A stretch of DNA of 64,000 bases from Mycolicibacterium tokaiense. Lineage in GTDB: Bacteria; Actinomycetota; Actinomycetes; Mycobacteriales; Mycobacteriaceae. Positions 1 to 8,947 of the stretch are shown piece by piece. Location: the NCBI RefSeq assembly GCF_010725885.1, contig NZ_AP022600.1, positions 3,100,001-3,164,000 of the forward strand, written 5' to 3'. The position numbers and the translations under genes were made by a program. The notes beneath the pieces were generated by a model. The model ran no database searches, was not told the DNA's origin, and worked only from the letters and a program-made list of their open reading frames with translations. Numbering within the stretch: the stretch's first letter is position 1; every line of letters begins with the position of its first letter.

Positions 1-364
1 GGCCGGCATTGTTGATCAGGATGTCCACCACGCCAACGTCTTTCATCAACGCATCGATGGCATCGAGATCGGACAGGTCACACGGGAACGCGTGGGCGGC
101 GCCGCCGGCATCGGCGATCCGGTCCACCACCTCGTCGAGGAGTTCGGCGCGGCGGGCCACCGCGAACACCGTCGCACCCGCGGCGCCGAACTTCTGTGCG
201 GCCGCGGCACCGATGCCGGAGGAGGCGCCCGTCAGCAGTACCCGCTTGCCCCGCAGATCGATGCGGGTGCGGGTGGGCAGGGTCAGCGGGGGACGCATGC
301 CGGTCAAGGCCACGGCAGTGGCCAGGGCGTTCGTCGCGGCGCGCAGCGGATTCACGGAGCGCAC
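1..364 (-). CDS. Short-chain dehydrogenase/reductase, N-terminal part
   Basis: This is an SDR-family NAD(P)-dependent oxidoreductase running off the left edge; about 121 residues are visible. Seen: the cofactor motif TGASSGIG near residues 45-52 and the NNAG motif at the cut end, correctly spaced for a classical SDR Rossmann fold. A roughly 40-residue leader precedes the fold. It holds a short Leu/Ala-rich stretch and could be a membrane-proximal extension. The start is the GTG at 364; an in-frame GTG at 355 is equally possible and neither has a strong ribosome site. The catalytic YxxxK part lies outside the window, so the substrate cannot be guessed. Confidence 0.8.
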   Translation of the reverse strand, partial: MRSVNPLRAATNALATAVALTGMRPPLTLPTRTRIDLRGKRVLLTGASSGIGAAAAQKFGAAGATVFAVARRAELLDEVVDRIADAGGAAHAFPCDLSDLDAIDALMKDVGVVDILINNAG

Positions 365-460
365 GTTACCCGGCCCGGCTGAGGTGGCCCGCGTGCGCTC
401 GCGGACGCCTCGGCGTCACAGCGGTGACGTGCGCCGCATCAGCCGGCAGGGGTGACGTGG

Positions 461-490
461 TTGACATCAGCTGGTAAATCGAAATACCAT
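461..490 (+). promoter_or_regulatory. Promoter of the catabolic operon with overlapping LacI-type operator
   Basis: A consensus -35 (TTGACA, 461-466) is followed after 18 nt by a TANNNT -10 (TACCAT, 485-490). The imperfect palindrome TGGTAAATCGAAATACCA (472-489, 14 of 18 positions symmetric, central CG) covers the spacer and the -10. This is the usual size and layout of a LacI-family operator that blocks polymerase. A related sequence lies before the lacI gene at the end of the same cluster. That LacI binds here is inferred. Confidence 0.65.
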
Positions 491-561
491 TCGCGGCGAC
501 CAGCTCTCGAAAGCGGTCATCTGCCTTTGGTGGATCGGTCTACTCGACATGAGGAGCGCGT

Positions 562-1452
562 GTGGCGGAAGTGGCATTCATCGGCCTCGGCATCATGGGG
601 GCGCCCATGGCGGCCAACCTGGTGGCTGCCGGCCACCGGGTTCGCGGTTACAGTCGCACCGCGGCCACCCGCTCCGCCGCGGCTGCCACCGGGGTCGAGC
701 CTGCCGACACCGCCGCCAAGGCCGTCACCGGTGCCGACGTCGTGATCACGATGTTGCCCGATACCCCCGACGTGCTCGGAGTCCTGTTCGGCAGCCAGCC
801 GTCACCAGTGGTCGACGACATCGCCGCGGGAGCCACCGTCATCGATATGAGCACCATCGAGCCCGGCGCCTCCGCTGAGATCGCCGCCCGCCTCGCCGAG
901 CGTGGCATCGCGGCGCTCGACGCGCCCGTCAGCGGAGGGCAGGCCGGCGCCGAAGAGGGTTCGCTGTCGATCATGGTCGGCGGGGAGCAGGCTGTCTTCG
1001 ACCGTTGCCGCCCGCTGCTCGAGGCGATGGGTTCGACGATCGTGCGCGTGGGGGCGGCGGGCACCGGACAGTCGGTGAAGGCGGCCAACCAGCTGATGGT
1101 GGCCGGACACCTGCAGATGCTGGCCGAGGCCCTGGTCTTCCTCGATTCCCAAGGCGTCGACCCCGAACTCGCCTTGGACGTCATCGGTGGCGGTCTGGCC
1201 GGCAGCACGGTGATTGCGCGTAAACGCCGCAACTACGTCGACCGAAACTTCACCCCCGGTTTCCGAGTGGAACTGCACCACAAGGACCTCGGCATCGTCA
1301 CGCGCACCGCCCGGGACGCCGGGCTGGCGCTGCCGGCGACCGCCCTGGTCAGCCAGCTCGTGGCTGCCCTGGTGGCCCAAGGTCACGGTGGACTCGACCA
1401 TTCGGCGCTGCACCGGTTGGCCATCGAGATGAACGGTGGAGTGGCCCGGTGA
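562..1452 (+). CDS. NAD(P)-dependent beta-hydroxyacid dehydrogenase (3-hydroxyisobutyrate dehydrogenase family)
   Basis: This 296-aa protein belongs to the beta-hydroxyacid dehydrogenase family, whose members oxidise 3-hydroxyisobutyrate or reduce tartronate semialdehyde. Seen: the dinucleotide-binding GLGIMG at residues 8-13, the substrate-loop APVSGG around 121-126, and the catalytic lysine in GQSVKAANQ at about residue 173. The length is typical. The GTG start at 562 has a GAGGAG ribosome site at 551-556. It is the first gene of the operon behind the promoter and operator at 461-490, and its stop overlaps the next start by 4 bp. In this context it probably acts on a hydroxyacid released from the imported substrate; the exact substrate is unknown. 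Confidence 0.85.
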   Translation: MAEVAFIGLGIMGAPMAANLVAAGHRVRGYSRTAATRSAAAATGVEPADTAAKAVTGADVVITMLPDTPDVLGVLFGSQPSPVVDDIAAGATVIDMSTIEPGASAEIAARLAERGIAALDAPVSGGQAGAEEGSLSIMVGGEQAVFDRCRPLLEAMGSTIVRVGAAGTGQSVKAANQLMVAGHLQMLAEALVFLDSQGVDPELALDVIGGGLAGSTVIARKRRNYVDRNFTPGFRVELHHKDLGIVTRTARDAGLALPATALVSQLVAALVAQGHGGLDHSALHRLAIEMNGGVAR

Positions 1453-3524
1453 GTGCGGCTCCGATGAACACAGCGAAAGCGCACTTCTCACAGGCGAATT
1501 GGTGGGCCTCACCGTTCGCGATGTTCCAGACCAACCTGCGTGAGGTCGATGCGACCATGGACGTCGGTGCCGTCGCCGATGCTGTCGCCGCATTCGGAGC
1601 CGACACCTGGCTGGTCAACGGTGGCGGCATCATGTCCTTCTATCCCACCGACCTACCGTTCCAGACCCGCAACCCCTTCCTGGACGCGCGCCCCGGTGGT
1701 GATCTGCTGGGCGACGCAGTGGAGGCAGCCCACGCCCGCGGTCTGCGGTTGCTGGCCCGGATGGATTTCTCCAAAGTCAGCCAGGCCATCGCCGATGCCC
1801 ACCCGCAGTGGTGCTTCGTGGGTCCCGACGGGCGGCGGCAGGTGTACAACGGTCTGGTCAGCGTGTGCCCGAGTGCCGGCTACTACCAGGAGAAGATCTT
1901 CGAGGTCATCGACGAAGTACTCGACCGCTACGACATCGACGGATTCTTCTTCAACTGGCTCACTTTCAACGAAGTCGACTACAGCGGCCGCTACTGGGGT
2001 GTCTCGCAAAACGCGTCCTCCAAGGCAGGCTTCGCCGAATTCAGCGGCGGCCTCGAGCTGCCGACCGGACCCGATTCGCCGCACTACGATCTGTGGCGGC
2101 GCTACTCCAGCGGAGTCATCCAGGAGCTGACCCACCGCATCAACACCCACATCCGCGGTCGCCGGCCCAACGTGGGTCTGATCCGCTCCGACATCGTGTT
2201 CTACGAAGCCAACAACGAAGTGGGACGCGAACTCTGGCACCACGCCACCGGTGAGGCCGTCAGCGCGTTCCGGTCCCGCGAGCCGCAGCGTCCGGTGGTG
2301 GTCAACTCCGTGGCCTTCATCGACATGCCGTACCGGTTGGCGGGGGAGCAACCGCAGCATTTCGCCCAGTACCTCCTGCAGGCGATGGCGCGCGGGGCCA
2401 ATCCGTCGACCTACATCATGGGTGTGCCGGGCGACATCCCCAACGCCGCACTGGAATCCGCCGGTGAGATAGTCCGCTTCCATCGTGACCACCGCGCCGT
2501 GTACACCGATCTGGGCCCGGGTGCCCGGGTGGGGCTGGTGCGGCCGGACCGGTTGGCCCAGGACCTGGCGCGCCACGAACAGTCCACTCAGGAGTTCCGG
2601 GGGCTTTACGCCGCCCTGCAGCAGGCGCACATCGCCTTCGACGTGCTGCCGGCCGAGGGCATCGCCGAGATGAACTCCACCGGCGGCCTGCGGCGCTACC
2701 GGTTGTTGGTCATCCCCGACGTCCCCAGTCTGCCCACCGAGGTGATCGCCGCGCTGGACACCTTCGTCGACGCGGGGGGCCGGGTGGCCCTGACCGGTCG
2801 CAGCGGATTCGGCGACACCGGCCACGGCGTCCTGGCGGCCACCCCCGCGATCCGGATCACCGACGCGGTAGACGATGCCGAGCAACTCAAATCCACGTAT
2901 GTCACCGCCGCCGACCAGGTGGCCGACGGGGTGCGCTTCGGCGCTTCCCTGGTTCCGGTGTACGGGGTGCACTACGACGTCGAGCTGCGTCGCGACGCGG
3001 ACACCCGCGGCAGCCATCTCGCGCGCGCCCCGTTCGGTCCGCCCGAGAAGGCCTACGGCAACCAGCCCGACGGGCAGCCGGCCTTCGTCCTCGGCGCCCC
3101 GTCCGGCGCCCTGGGTGGCCGAGTGGGCCTGGTGCCCTGGACGATTGGACGCAGTTTTCACGAGTTGGGGCTGACCAGCATCCGCGACACCTTCCTGGAA
3201 CTGGTGCACGAACTCGCCGGTGACGACCTCGGGGTGACGGCACAGCTACCCGAGCAGGCGGAGATCACCGTGCAACAACGCCCCGATCTGATGGTGGTCC
3301 ACGTGCTGAACCTATCGGGGGCGCGACGCAAGAGTTTCGGGCCCGAGATCGACATCTCCGACGGGCGGTTGATCATCCCGATGCAGCCGGGTGCGGTCAC
3401 GGTGCGTTCGCTGGTCACCGAGTCGGACCTGGCGACCGAATGGGACGGCGGCCGCGTCGTGGTGAGGCTCCCCAAGATCGGCCTCTATGACGTCATCACC
3501 ATTGCTGCCGAGGAGACCCCGTGA
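1449..3524 (+). CDS. GHL6-like glycoside hydrolase with beta-galactosidase trimerisation-type domain
   Basis: This 691-aa protein resembles the hypothetical glycosyl hydrolase 6 (GHL6) plus GH42-trimerisation architecture. Seen: an N-terminal barrel-like half with RMDFSKV (about 108-114) and the strand motif DIDGFFFNW (about 162-170), then a middle region beginning near residue 350 that resembles a GATase-like trimerisation domain. No signal peptide is present, so it should act in the cytoplasm after import. Its GTG start overlaps the previous stop (GTGA) and its stop overlaps the next gene, indicating translational coupling. It may cleave a glycoside or glycosyl-acid; GHL6 proteins have no firmly established activity, so the substrate is open. 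Confidence 0.7.
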   Translation: MSAAPMNTAKAHFSQANWWASPFAMFQTNLREVDATMDVGAVADAVAAFGADTWLVNGGGIMSFYPTDLPFQTRNPFLDARPGGDLLGDAVEAAHARGLRLLARMDFSKVSQAIADAHPQWCFVGPDGRRQVYNGLVSVCPSAGYYQEKIFEVIDEVLDRYDIDGFFFNWLTFNEVDYSGRYWGVSQNASSKAGFAEFSGGLELPTGPDSPHYDLWRRYSSGVIQELTHRINTHIRGRRPNVGLIRSDIVFYEANNEVGRELWHHATGEAVSAFRSREPQRPVVVNSVAFIDMPYRLAGEQPQHFAQYLLQAMARGANPSTYIMGVPGDIPNAALESAGEIVRFHRDHRAVYTDLGPGARVGLVRPDRLAQDLARHEQSTQEFRGLYAALQQAHIAFDVLPAEGIAEMNSTGGLRRYRLLVIPDVPSLPTEVIAALDTFVDAGGRVALTGRSGFGDTGHGVLAATPAIRITDAVDDAEQLKSTYVTAADQVADGVRFGASLVPVYGVHYDVELRRDADTRGSHLARAPFGPPEKAYGNQPDGQPAFVLGAPSGALGGRVGLVPWTIGRSFHELGLTSIRDTFLELVHELAGDDLGVTAQLPEQAEITVQQRPDLMVVHVLNLSGARRKSFGPEIDISDGRLIIPMQPGAVTVRSLVTESDLATEWDGGRVVVRLPKIGLYDVITIAAEETP

Positions 3525-4579
3525 GCAATATCAGGACCATCAGCACCGTGCTGTCCACTGTCCCGTTCACCGAGGCCGAGATCGACCAGCTGCGTGCGGC
3601 ATTCGCACCGGCGGAGTTCGTGTGGTGCCCGTCTGACGACGACGCGACCATCGCAGCGGTGCTCGAGCGGGCCGACGTCGCTGTTCTCGAAGGCGATCTC
3701 GACGACCGCTTCGTCGCGGCGCCGCAACTGCGCTGGGTGCATTGCGATCATTCCGGGCTCAACCGCTCGGCCCGGCCCGACGTGTTTGACAAGGGTCTGA
3801 TCGTCACCGGATCGGCAGGCCGCTCGGCGCCGGCCCTGGCCCAGCACGGATTCTATTTCGCACTGGCGCTCACCTTCGAGGCGCAACGGCTCTTCGAGCA
3901 TCAGCGCGAGCACGTCTGGCGTGGCATCGACGGCTACTTCTGGAAGGAAGGCCTGTGGGGTAAGACCCTCGGCATCGTCGGCTTCGGCCACACCGGCCGG
4001 GAAATGGCCTCGCTGGGAAAGGCTTTCGGTATGCGGGTGATCGTCTACCGGCGCAACGGTGAGACCGTGCCCGACAATGTCGACGTGCTGCTCGCCGCGG
4101 ACAACGGCGACACCATCGACCCGCTGGTCAACCAGTCCGATGTCATCATGCTGGCCACCCAGCTCACCGATGCCACCTACCACCTCTTCGACGGGCCGCG
4201 GTTCGCGCAGATGAAGTCCAGTGCCTTCATCATCAACCTCGCGCGCGGGGCGGTGATCGACACCGCAGCCCTGATCGACGCGCTGAACCGTGGTGAGATC
4301 GCCGGTGCCGGTCTGGACGTGTTCGAAGAGGAGCCGCTGCCGGCCGATTCGCCGTTGTGGGATGCCCCCAATCTGGTGCTCACGCCCCACATGACCCCCC
4401 GGATGCCGGACAAGACCCAACGTTCGATCAACACCATCGTCGAGAACGTCCGCCGGTACCGCGCCTGCGAGCCCCTGCTCAACGCCATCACTCCCCGCGA
4501 TGCTTTCACCCGCAGTCCGCTCCTGGCCCCTGCCCTCGGTGCAGAGTTGCCCTCCCACGAAAAGGAGAACCGCCCATGA
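3521..4579 (+). CDS. D-2-hydroxyacid dehydrogenase
   Basis: This 352-aa member of the D-isomer-specific 2-hydroxyacid dehydrogenase family interconverts 2-keto acids and D-2-hydroxyacids with NAD(P). Seen: the Rossmann motif GFGHTG around residue 155, the catalytic arginine in NLARGAVIDT (about 245), the glutamate in FEEEPLP (about 270), and the histidine in TPHMTP (about 290). All three catalytic positions are therefore kept. It overlaps the upstream hydrolase (GTGA) and the downstream binding protein (ATGA), placing it in one operon. With the first gene it gives the cluster two hydroxyacid dehydrogenases of different families, suggesting stepwise oxidation of an acidic sugar or glycoside product. 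Confidence 0.87.
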   Translation: MSNIRTISTVLSTVPFTEAEIDQLRAAFAPAEFVWCPSDDDATIAAVLERADVAVLEGDLDDRFVAAPQLRWVHCDHSGLNRSARPDVFDKGLIVTGSAGRSAPALAQHGFYFALALTFEAQRLFEHQREHVWRGIDGYFWKEGLWGKTLGIVGFGHTGREMASLGKAFGMRVIVYRRNGETVPDNVDVLLAADNGDTIDPLVNQSDVIMLATQLTDATYHLFDGPRFAQMKSSAFIINLARGAVIDTAALIDALNRGEIAGAGLDVFEEEPLPADSPLWDAPNLVLTPHMTPRMPDKTQRSINTIVENVRRYRACEPLLNAITPRDAFTRSPLLAPALGAELPSHEKENRP

Positions 4580-6105
4580 CGACGATGTCATCGCGAGTCG
4601 CGGCGCTCGCCGTCGCCACCCTGCTCCTGTCGACTGCCTGCGGCAGCGGTACCACCGGCGGTGCGCCCGCCGACGGTAATCTGACCATCGTGGTCGCCGT
4701 CGAACCTGTGTCCCTGGACCCGTGCGACACCCAGGACGCGGCCAATGCGGTGGTGCTGCGCTCCAACGTGACCGAGTCGCTCACGCGAATCGACCCCGCC
4801 AGTGGTGAAGTGGTGCCGCTGCTGGCCGAGTCCTGGGTCCAGAAAGACCCCAACACATGGACTTTCACCCTCCGCGACGGGGTGACGTTCCACGACGGGA
4901 CACCGTTCGACGCCGAGGCTGCCGCGGCCAGTATCCGGCGGGTGGTCGACCCCGAGCTGAACTGCCAGAACCTCGACCAGTTCCCCTACCCGCTCACCGT
5001 CACTGCCGTCGATTCCACCACACTCGACATCACCTCGGAGACACCGGATTCCATCCTGCCGGTGCGCATCAGCTACGCGGACATCGGTGCGCCCAGCACT
5101 CCGGCCGACAGCAAGACCACCGAACCGGTGGGCACCGGACCCTTTGCCTTCTCCGACCGGGTGCAGGGCGAGTCGGTCACCCTGGCCCGCTACGACGGCT
5201 ACTGGGGCGAGGCGCCCGAGGCCAACGGTGTCCGGTATGTCTACCGCGCAGAACCGTCGGTCCGGGCCGGCATGGCCCGCACGGGGGAAGCCAGTCTGGC
5301 GGTACCGATTTCGGTGCAGGATGCCACCGATGACGACCGCACCCGGGAGTACAGCGACAACCGGGTGTTTTTCCTGCGTACCCCCACCGAGAAGGCCCCC
5401 TTCACCGACGTCCGGGTGCGCCAGGCCGCGGCCTATGCGATCGACAAGGACACCATTGTCGGCACCCTGATGCAGCGTTCTGGGCAGCCCACCGATCAGA
5501 TCGTGGCCGCCAGCGTCAACGGCTTCGTCGAGGGCTATGAAGGGCCGGGCTTCGACCCCGAACGGGCCAAAGCGCTCCTGGCCGAAGCCAGGGCCGACGG
5601 TGTGGATGTCGACGCCGCGTTCGACCTGGTGACCCGCCCGGATCTGTTCCCGGGTTCCGACGAGGTGATCCAGTACGTCCACCAGAACCTGCAGGATGTC
5701 GGCTTCAACGTCGACATCCTGAGCCTGGACACCGACGCCTGGCTGCAACTGCTGCGCGCACCCTTCCCCGCCGATCAGAAGCCCAACATCATCGCGATCT
5801 CGCACGACAACGTGACGGGCGACGCCAGTTTCACCTTTCCGAAGTACATGGCCGGTGACGGATCCAACTCCACCATCCGCAGCCCCGAGATCGACACCCT
5901 GCTGCGCGAGGCCGAGCTGGCGGTCGGCGAGGACCGGGCCCGGCTCTACCAGGAGGCGGCAACCTATCAGTACAACGAGATCGCCGGATTCGTGCCGCTG
6001 GCACTGCAATCGAAGCTGCTGATGCTCGGACCCGGAGTCGAGTACGAACCGAACGGACTCACCGGTGTCGAACTCCGGGTCTCCGACATCACCTTCGCCG
6101 ACTGA
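4576..6105 (+). CDS. Dpp/Opp-type ABC transporter substrate-binding lipoprotein
   Basis: This 509-aa extracellular solute-binding protein of family 5 is the receptor of the importer encoded downstream. Seen: an N-terminal signal with a lipobox-like LLLSTACGS (Cys near residue 22), then the family signature region around LLAESWVQKDPNTWTFTLRD and GVTFHDGTPF (about 80-115). The ATG at 4576 overlaps the previous stop and has a clear AAAGGAG ribosome site at 4561-4567. Longer in-frame upstream extensions would overlap the dehydrogenase and lack the signal peptide. Family 5 proteins bind peptides, nickel, opines or oligosaccharides; the surrounding hydrolase and dehydrogenases favour a glycoside or acidic sugar here. 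Confidence 0.88.
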   Translation: MTTMSSRVAALAVATLLLSTACGSGTTGGAPADGNLTIVVAVEPVSLDPCDTQDAANAVVLRSNVTESLTRIDPASGEVVPLLAESWVQKDPNTWTFTLRDGVTFHDGTPFDAEAAAASIRRVVDPELNCQNLDQFPYPLTVTAVDSTTLDITSETPDSILPVRISYADIGAPSTPADSKTTEPVGTGPFAFSDRVQGESVTLARYDGYWGEAPEANGVRYVYRAEPSVRAGMARTGEASLAVPISVQDATDDDRTREYSDNRVFFLRTPTEKAPFTDVRVRQAAAYAIDKDTIVGTLMQRSGQPTDQIVAASVNGFVEGYEGPGFDPERAKALLAEARADGVDVDAAFDLVTRPDLFPGSDEVIQYVHQNLQDVGFNVDILSLDTDAWLQLLRAPFPADQKPNIIAISHDNVTGDASFTFPKYMAGDGSNSTIRSPEIDTLLREAELAVGEDRARLYQEAATYQYNEIAGFVPLALQSKLLMLGPGVEYEPNGLTGVELRVSDITFAD

Positions 6106-6111
6106 TATCCC

Positions 6112-7029
6112 ATGGGGACCTTCTTGCTTCGCCGACTCGCCGCCAGTGCGGTGACGGTGGTCGGCGTCGTGGTGATCGTGTTCTTCCTGGCCCGGATCAC
6201 CGGGAACCCGGCCAACCTGTATCTGCCCGAAGGCGCCAGCCCGGAACGCTATGCCCAGTTCAATGCGCAGCACGGGTTCGACCTGCCGCTGTGGCAGCAG
6301 TTCCTGCGGTTCCTCGGCGGTGCCGTGCGACTGGACTTCGGCGACTCCATCTGGCAGCAGCGGCCTGCCCTTCAGGCCGCTGCGGAGGCCATGCCGCCGA
6401 CACTGGCACTGGCGGTGATCGCACTGGCTGTCTCGCTGGTGCTCGCGGTTCCGTTGGGCGCCATCGCCGCCCGCCGCAAATTCAAGGCGGTCGACAAGGC
6501 GATCACCTTCTCCTCGCTGACCTCTGCCAGCGTTCCCGACTTCTGGTTCGCGCTGGTGGGCGTGCTCTTCCTGTCCATCCAGCTGGGTCTGCTGCCGACC
6601 TCGGGTGCCGCCTCACCGGCGGCCTGGGTGCTGCCGGTGGCCACCCTGACCCTGGCGCCGCTGGGGGTGCTGGTCCAGGTGACCCGTGGGGCCATGATCG
6701 ATTCGCTGGCGTCAGGATACGTCCAGAATGCGCGGGCACGGGGATTCACCGGCAACCGGTTGGTTTACCGACACGCGCTGCGCAACGCCGCCCTGCCCAT
6801 CATCACCGTCGCCGGTGATCGCGCGGCGGGCATGGTCAACGGTGCGATCATCGTGGGCACCGTGTTCGCGTTCCCCGGCATCGGAACGTTGATCGTCGGC
6901 GCCGTACTCAACCGCGACTTCGCACTCATCCAGGCCAGCGTGTTCATCGTCGGTATCGCGGTGGTGCTGCTGAACATTCTGGTGGACCTCACCTACGCAC
7001 TGGCTGACGCCCGTGTGCGGATCAGTTGA
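6112..7029 (+). CDS. ABC transporter permease, DppB type
   Basis: This 305-aa inner-membrane permease has about six hydrophobic segments. Seen: an N-terminal membrane segment (residues 8-28) in the usual DppB position, and the EAA-loop region ARARGFTGNRL (about 207-217) that contacts the ATPases. It starts 6 bp after the binding-protein gene. With the next permease it forms the heterodimeric channel of the importer. The length and order (binding protein, permease B, permease C, ATPase D, ATPase F) match the peptide/nickel/oligosaccharide importer family exactly. Confidence 0.9.
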   Translation: MGTFLLRRLAASAVTVVGVVVIVFFLARITGNPANLYLPEGASPERYAQFNAQHGFDLPLWQQFLRFLGGAVRLDFGDSIWQQRPALQAAAEAMPPTLALAVIALAVSLVLAVPLGAIAARRKFKAVDKAITFSSLTSASVPDFWFALVGVLFLSIQLGLLPTSGAASPAAWVLPVATLTLAPLGVLVQVTRGAMIDSLASGYVQNARARGFTGNRLVYRHALRNAALPIITVAGDRAAGMVNGAIIVGTVFAFPGIGTLIVGAVLNRDFALIQASVFIVGIAVVLLNILVDLTYALADARVRIS

Positions 7030-7046
7030 GACGAGGCAGGTTACCC

Positions 7047-8024
7047 ATGATCCCCACTCAGTCCGCCCCGGCCGCGGCCCCGGGCCCGGCCACCGGTGGC
7101 GCGACGACGGCCGGCCGCAGCGCCCGCCGCACCTACGCCGCCGACCTCAAACTGCTCATCCGCTCGGCCAGTGCACTGGCAAGCCTGATCTGGCTGCTGG
7201 CGCTGATCCTGATTGCGGCCGTGTTCCCGCTGTTCATCACCGACGCCGCCAACCACCAGGATCTCGCCCTGCGGTTCCTGCCGCCGTTCACCGTCGACCA
7301 CGGCCTGTCGTTCGTGCTCGGCGCCGACAGCCTCGGCCGGCCGATCCTGTTGCAGCTCATCGTCGGGGCGCGGACCTCACTGCTGGTGGCGGCGTGCACC
7401 GTCGCGCTGTCGGCGCTGGTGGGCACCGTGATCGGCATCGTCTCGGGCTACTACGGCGGCTGGGCCGACACAGTGCTGATGCGCCTGGCCGACATCCTGC
7501 ACACGGTGCCCTCACTGCTGCTCGCGCTGGCGGTGCTCTATGTGCTGCAGCCGAGCATCACCAACCTCGTGCTCGTGCTCGCGGTCACCCGGATTCCGGT
7601 CTACCTGCGCACCGCCCGTGCCCAGACACTGGAACTGCGGGAGCGGGTGTTCGTCGAATCCTCGCGCTCCATCGGTGCTTCCGACTGGCGCATCATGGCC
7701 AAGGACATCACCCCCATGGTCACCCCCACCATGCGGACGCTGGCCATGCTGGAAGTGGCCAACGTGATCCTGGCGGCTGCCAGCCTGAGCTTTCTGGGGA
7801 TCGGCCTGCAGAGACCGGATGTCGACTGGGGGATGATGGTCTCCGACGGCCGGTCCTACCTCAGCGTCGCGTGGTGGGTGACCGTCTTCCCAGGACTGAC
7901 CATCGTGGCCACCGCGCTGGCGGCCAACCTGCTGTCCAACTGGCTGCGGGCCATCGAAGATCCCACTCAGCGAGGCTTTTTCGTGAAACCGGCCAAGCGC
8001 ACCACGAAGACGGCACGGTCATGA
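7047..8024 (+). CDS. ABC transporter permease, DppC type
   Basis: This 325-aa second permease subunit has a cytoplasmic Pro/Ala-rich N-terminus, a membrane segment around residues 43-63, and a cluster of helices after about 110. The EAA-loop motif SSRSIGASDWRIM lies near residue 210. The ATG at 7047 is preceded by a GA-rich ribosome site (7033-7040); an in-frame TTG at 7026 overlapping the previous gene is less likely. Its stop overlaps the ATPase start (ATGA). It partners the DppB-type permease. Confidence 0.9.
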   Translation: MIPTQSAPAAAPGPATGGATTAGRSARRTYAADLKLLIRSASALASLIWLLALILIAAVFPLFITDAANHQDLALRFLPPFTVDHGLSFVLGADSLGRPILLQLIVGARTSLLVAACTVALSALVGTVIGIVSGYYGGWADTVLMRLADILHTVPSLLLALAVLYVLQPSITNLVLVLAVTRIPVYLRTARAQTLELRERVFVESSRSIGASDWRIMAKDITPMVTPTMRTLAMLEVANVILAAASLSFLGIGLQRPDVDWGMMVSDGRSYLSVAWWVTVFPGLTIVATALAANLLSNWLRAIEDPTQRGFFVKPAKRTTKTARS

Positions 8025-8947
8025 CGGCGGGAACGCCGGCGCTGTCGGTTGATGATCTGCGTATCACCTTCCAGACCGAGAAAGGTGAGGTCGAAGCCGT
8101 TCGGGGTGTCTCGTTCACCCTGGCGCAGGGCGAGAGCTTGGCGCTGCTAGGGGAGAGCGGTTCGGGAAAGACGGTGACGGGACGGTCGCTGCTGGGCCTG
8201 GTCGATCACCCCGGGCGGGTCAGCGGATCCATCCGCTACCAGGGTGAGCAGATTGTCGGCCGCAGCGAGGAGCAACTGCGCCAGGTACGCGGCGTCGGGA
8301 TGTCGATGGTGTTCCAGGATTCCCTGGACAGCCTCAACCCGGTGTTCTCCGTCGGCGCGCAACTCACCGAGATCCTGCGGGTGCGCCGCGGTGCGTCGCG
8401 ACAGGAGGCCCGCGCCGAGGCGCTGCGTCTCATGGATGCGGTGGGCATTCCCGACCCGGAGAACCGCATCCGCGACTACCCGCACCAGTTCTCCGGCGGG
8501 ATGCGCCAACGCATCTGCATCGCGATGGCGATCGCGCTGAATCCGCGGTTGCTGATCGCCGATGAACCGACCACTGCGCTGGACGTGACGGTCCAGGCGG
8601 GCATCCTGAAACTGTTGCGGCAGTTGCAGAAAGAGCGCCTAATGTCGCTCATCTTCGTGACGCACGACCTGGCGGTGGCACGGCTGGTCGCCGACTCGGT
8701 GCTGGTGATGTATCGCGGTGAGATAGTCGAGCGGGGCGTACTCGAGCAGGTGTTCGCCGCACCGCGGCATCCGTACACCAAGGCGTTGCTGGCCGCGCAC
8801 CCCGCGCGGGCCCGGCGGTGGCAGGATCTGCGCTCACTGGCCGACGACGAGATCCAGCAGATGCCCCCGTCCGAGACCGATGCCGTGCTCACGCCTGCCG
8901 CGGCCGAGACGATCCTGGAGCAAGGAGCAGTCCATGACCCCCGCTGA
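8021..8947 (+). CDS. ABC transporter ATP-binding protein, DppD type
   Basis: This 308-aa ATPase has the Walker A motif GESGSGKT near residue 44, the Q-loop VFQD near 98, the signature FSGGMRQR around 160, the Walker B LLIADEPT with its following D-loop, and the H-loop THD. The C-terminal oligopeptide-transporter extension (HPYTKALLAAHP) is typical of DppD/OppD proteins. It energises the importer together with the DppF-type partner. The ATG at 8021 overlaps the preceding stop; a longer reading frame open upstream lies in the wrong frame of the permease gene and is not used. Confidence 0.9.
   Translation: MTAGTPALSVDDLRITFQTEKGEVEAVRGVSFTLAQGESLALLGESGSGKTVTGRSLLGLVDHPGRVSGSIRYQGEQIVGRSEEQLRQVRGVGMSMVFQDSLDSLNPVFSVGAQLTEILRVRRGASRQEARAEALRLMDAVGIPDPENRIRDYPHQFSGGMRQRICIAMAIALNPRLLIADEPTTALDVTVQAGILKLLRQLQKERLMSLIFVTHDLAVARLVADSVLVMYRGEIVERGVLEQVFAAPRHPYTKALLAAHPARARRWQDLRSLADDEIQQMPPSETDAVLTPAAAETILEQGAVHDPR

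Noticed and set aside
4588-6273. A 561-codon open frame antisense to the binding-protein gene
   Set aside because: High-GC antisense frames are commonly open; the composition is His/Gly/Arg-rich with no motif, while the sense frame has a signal peptide and family signatures.
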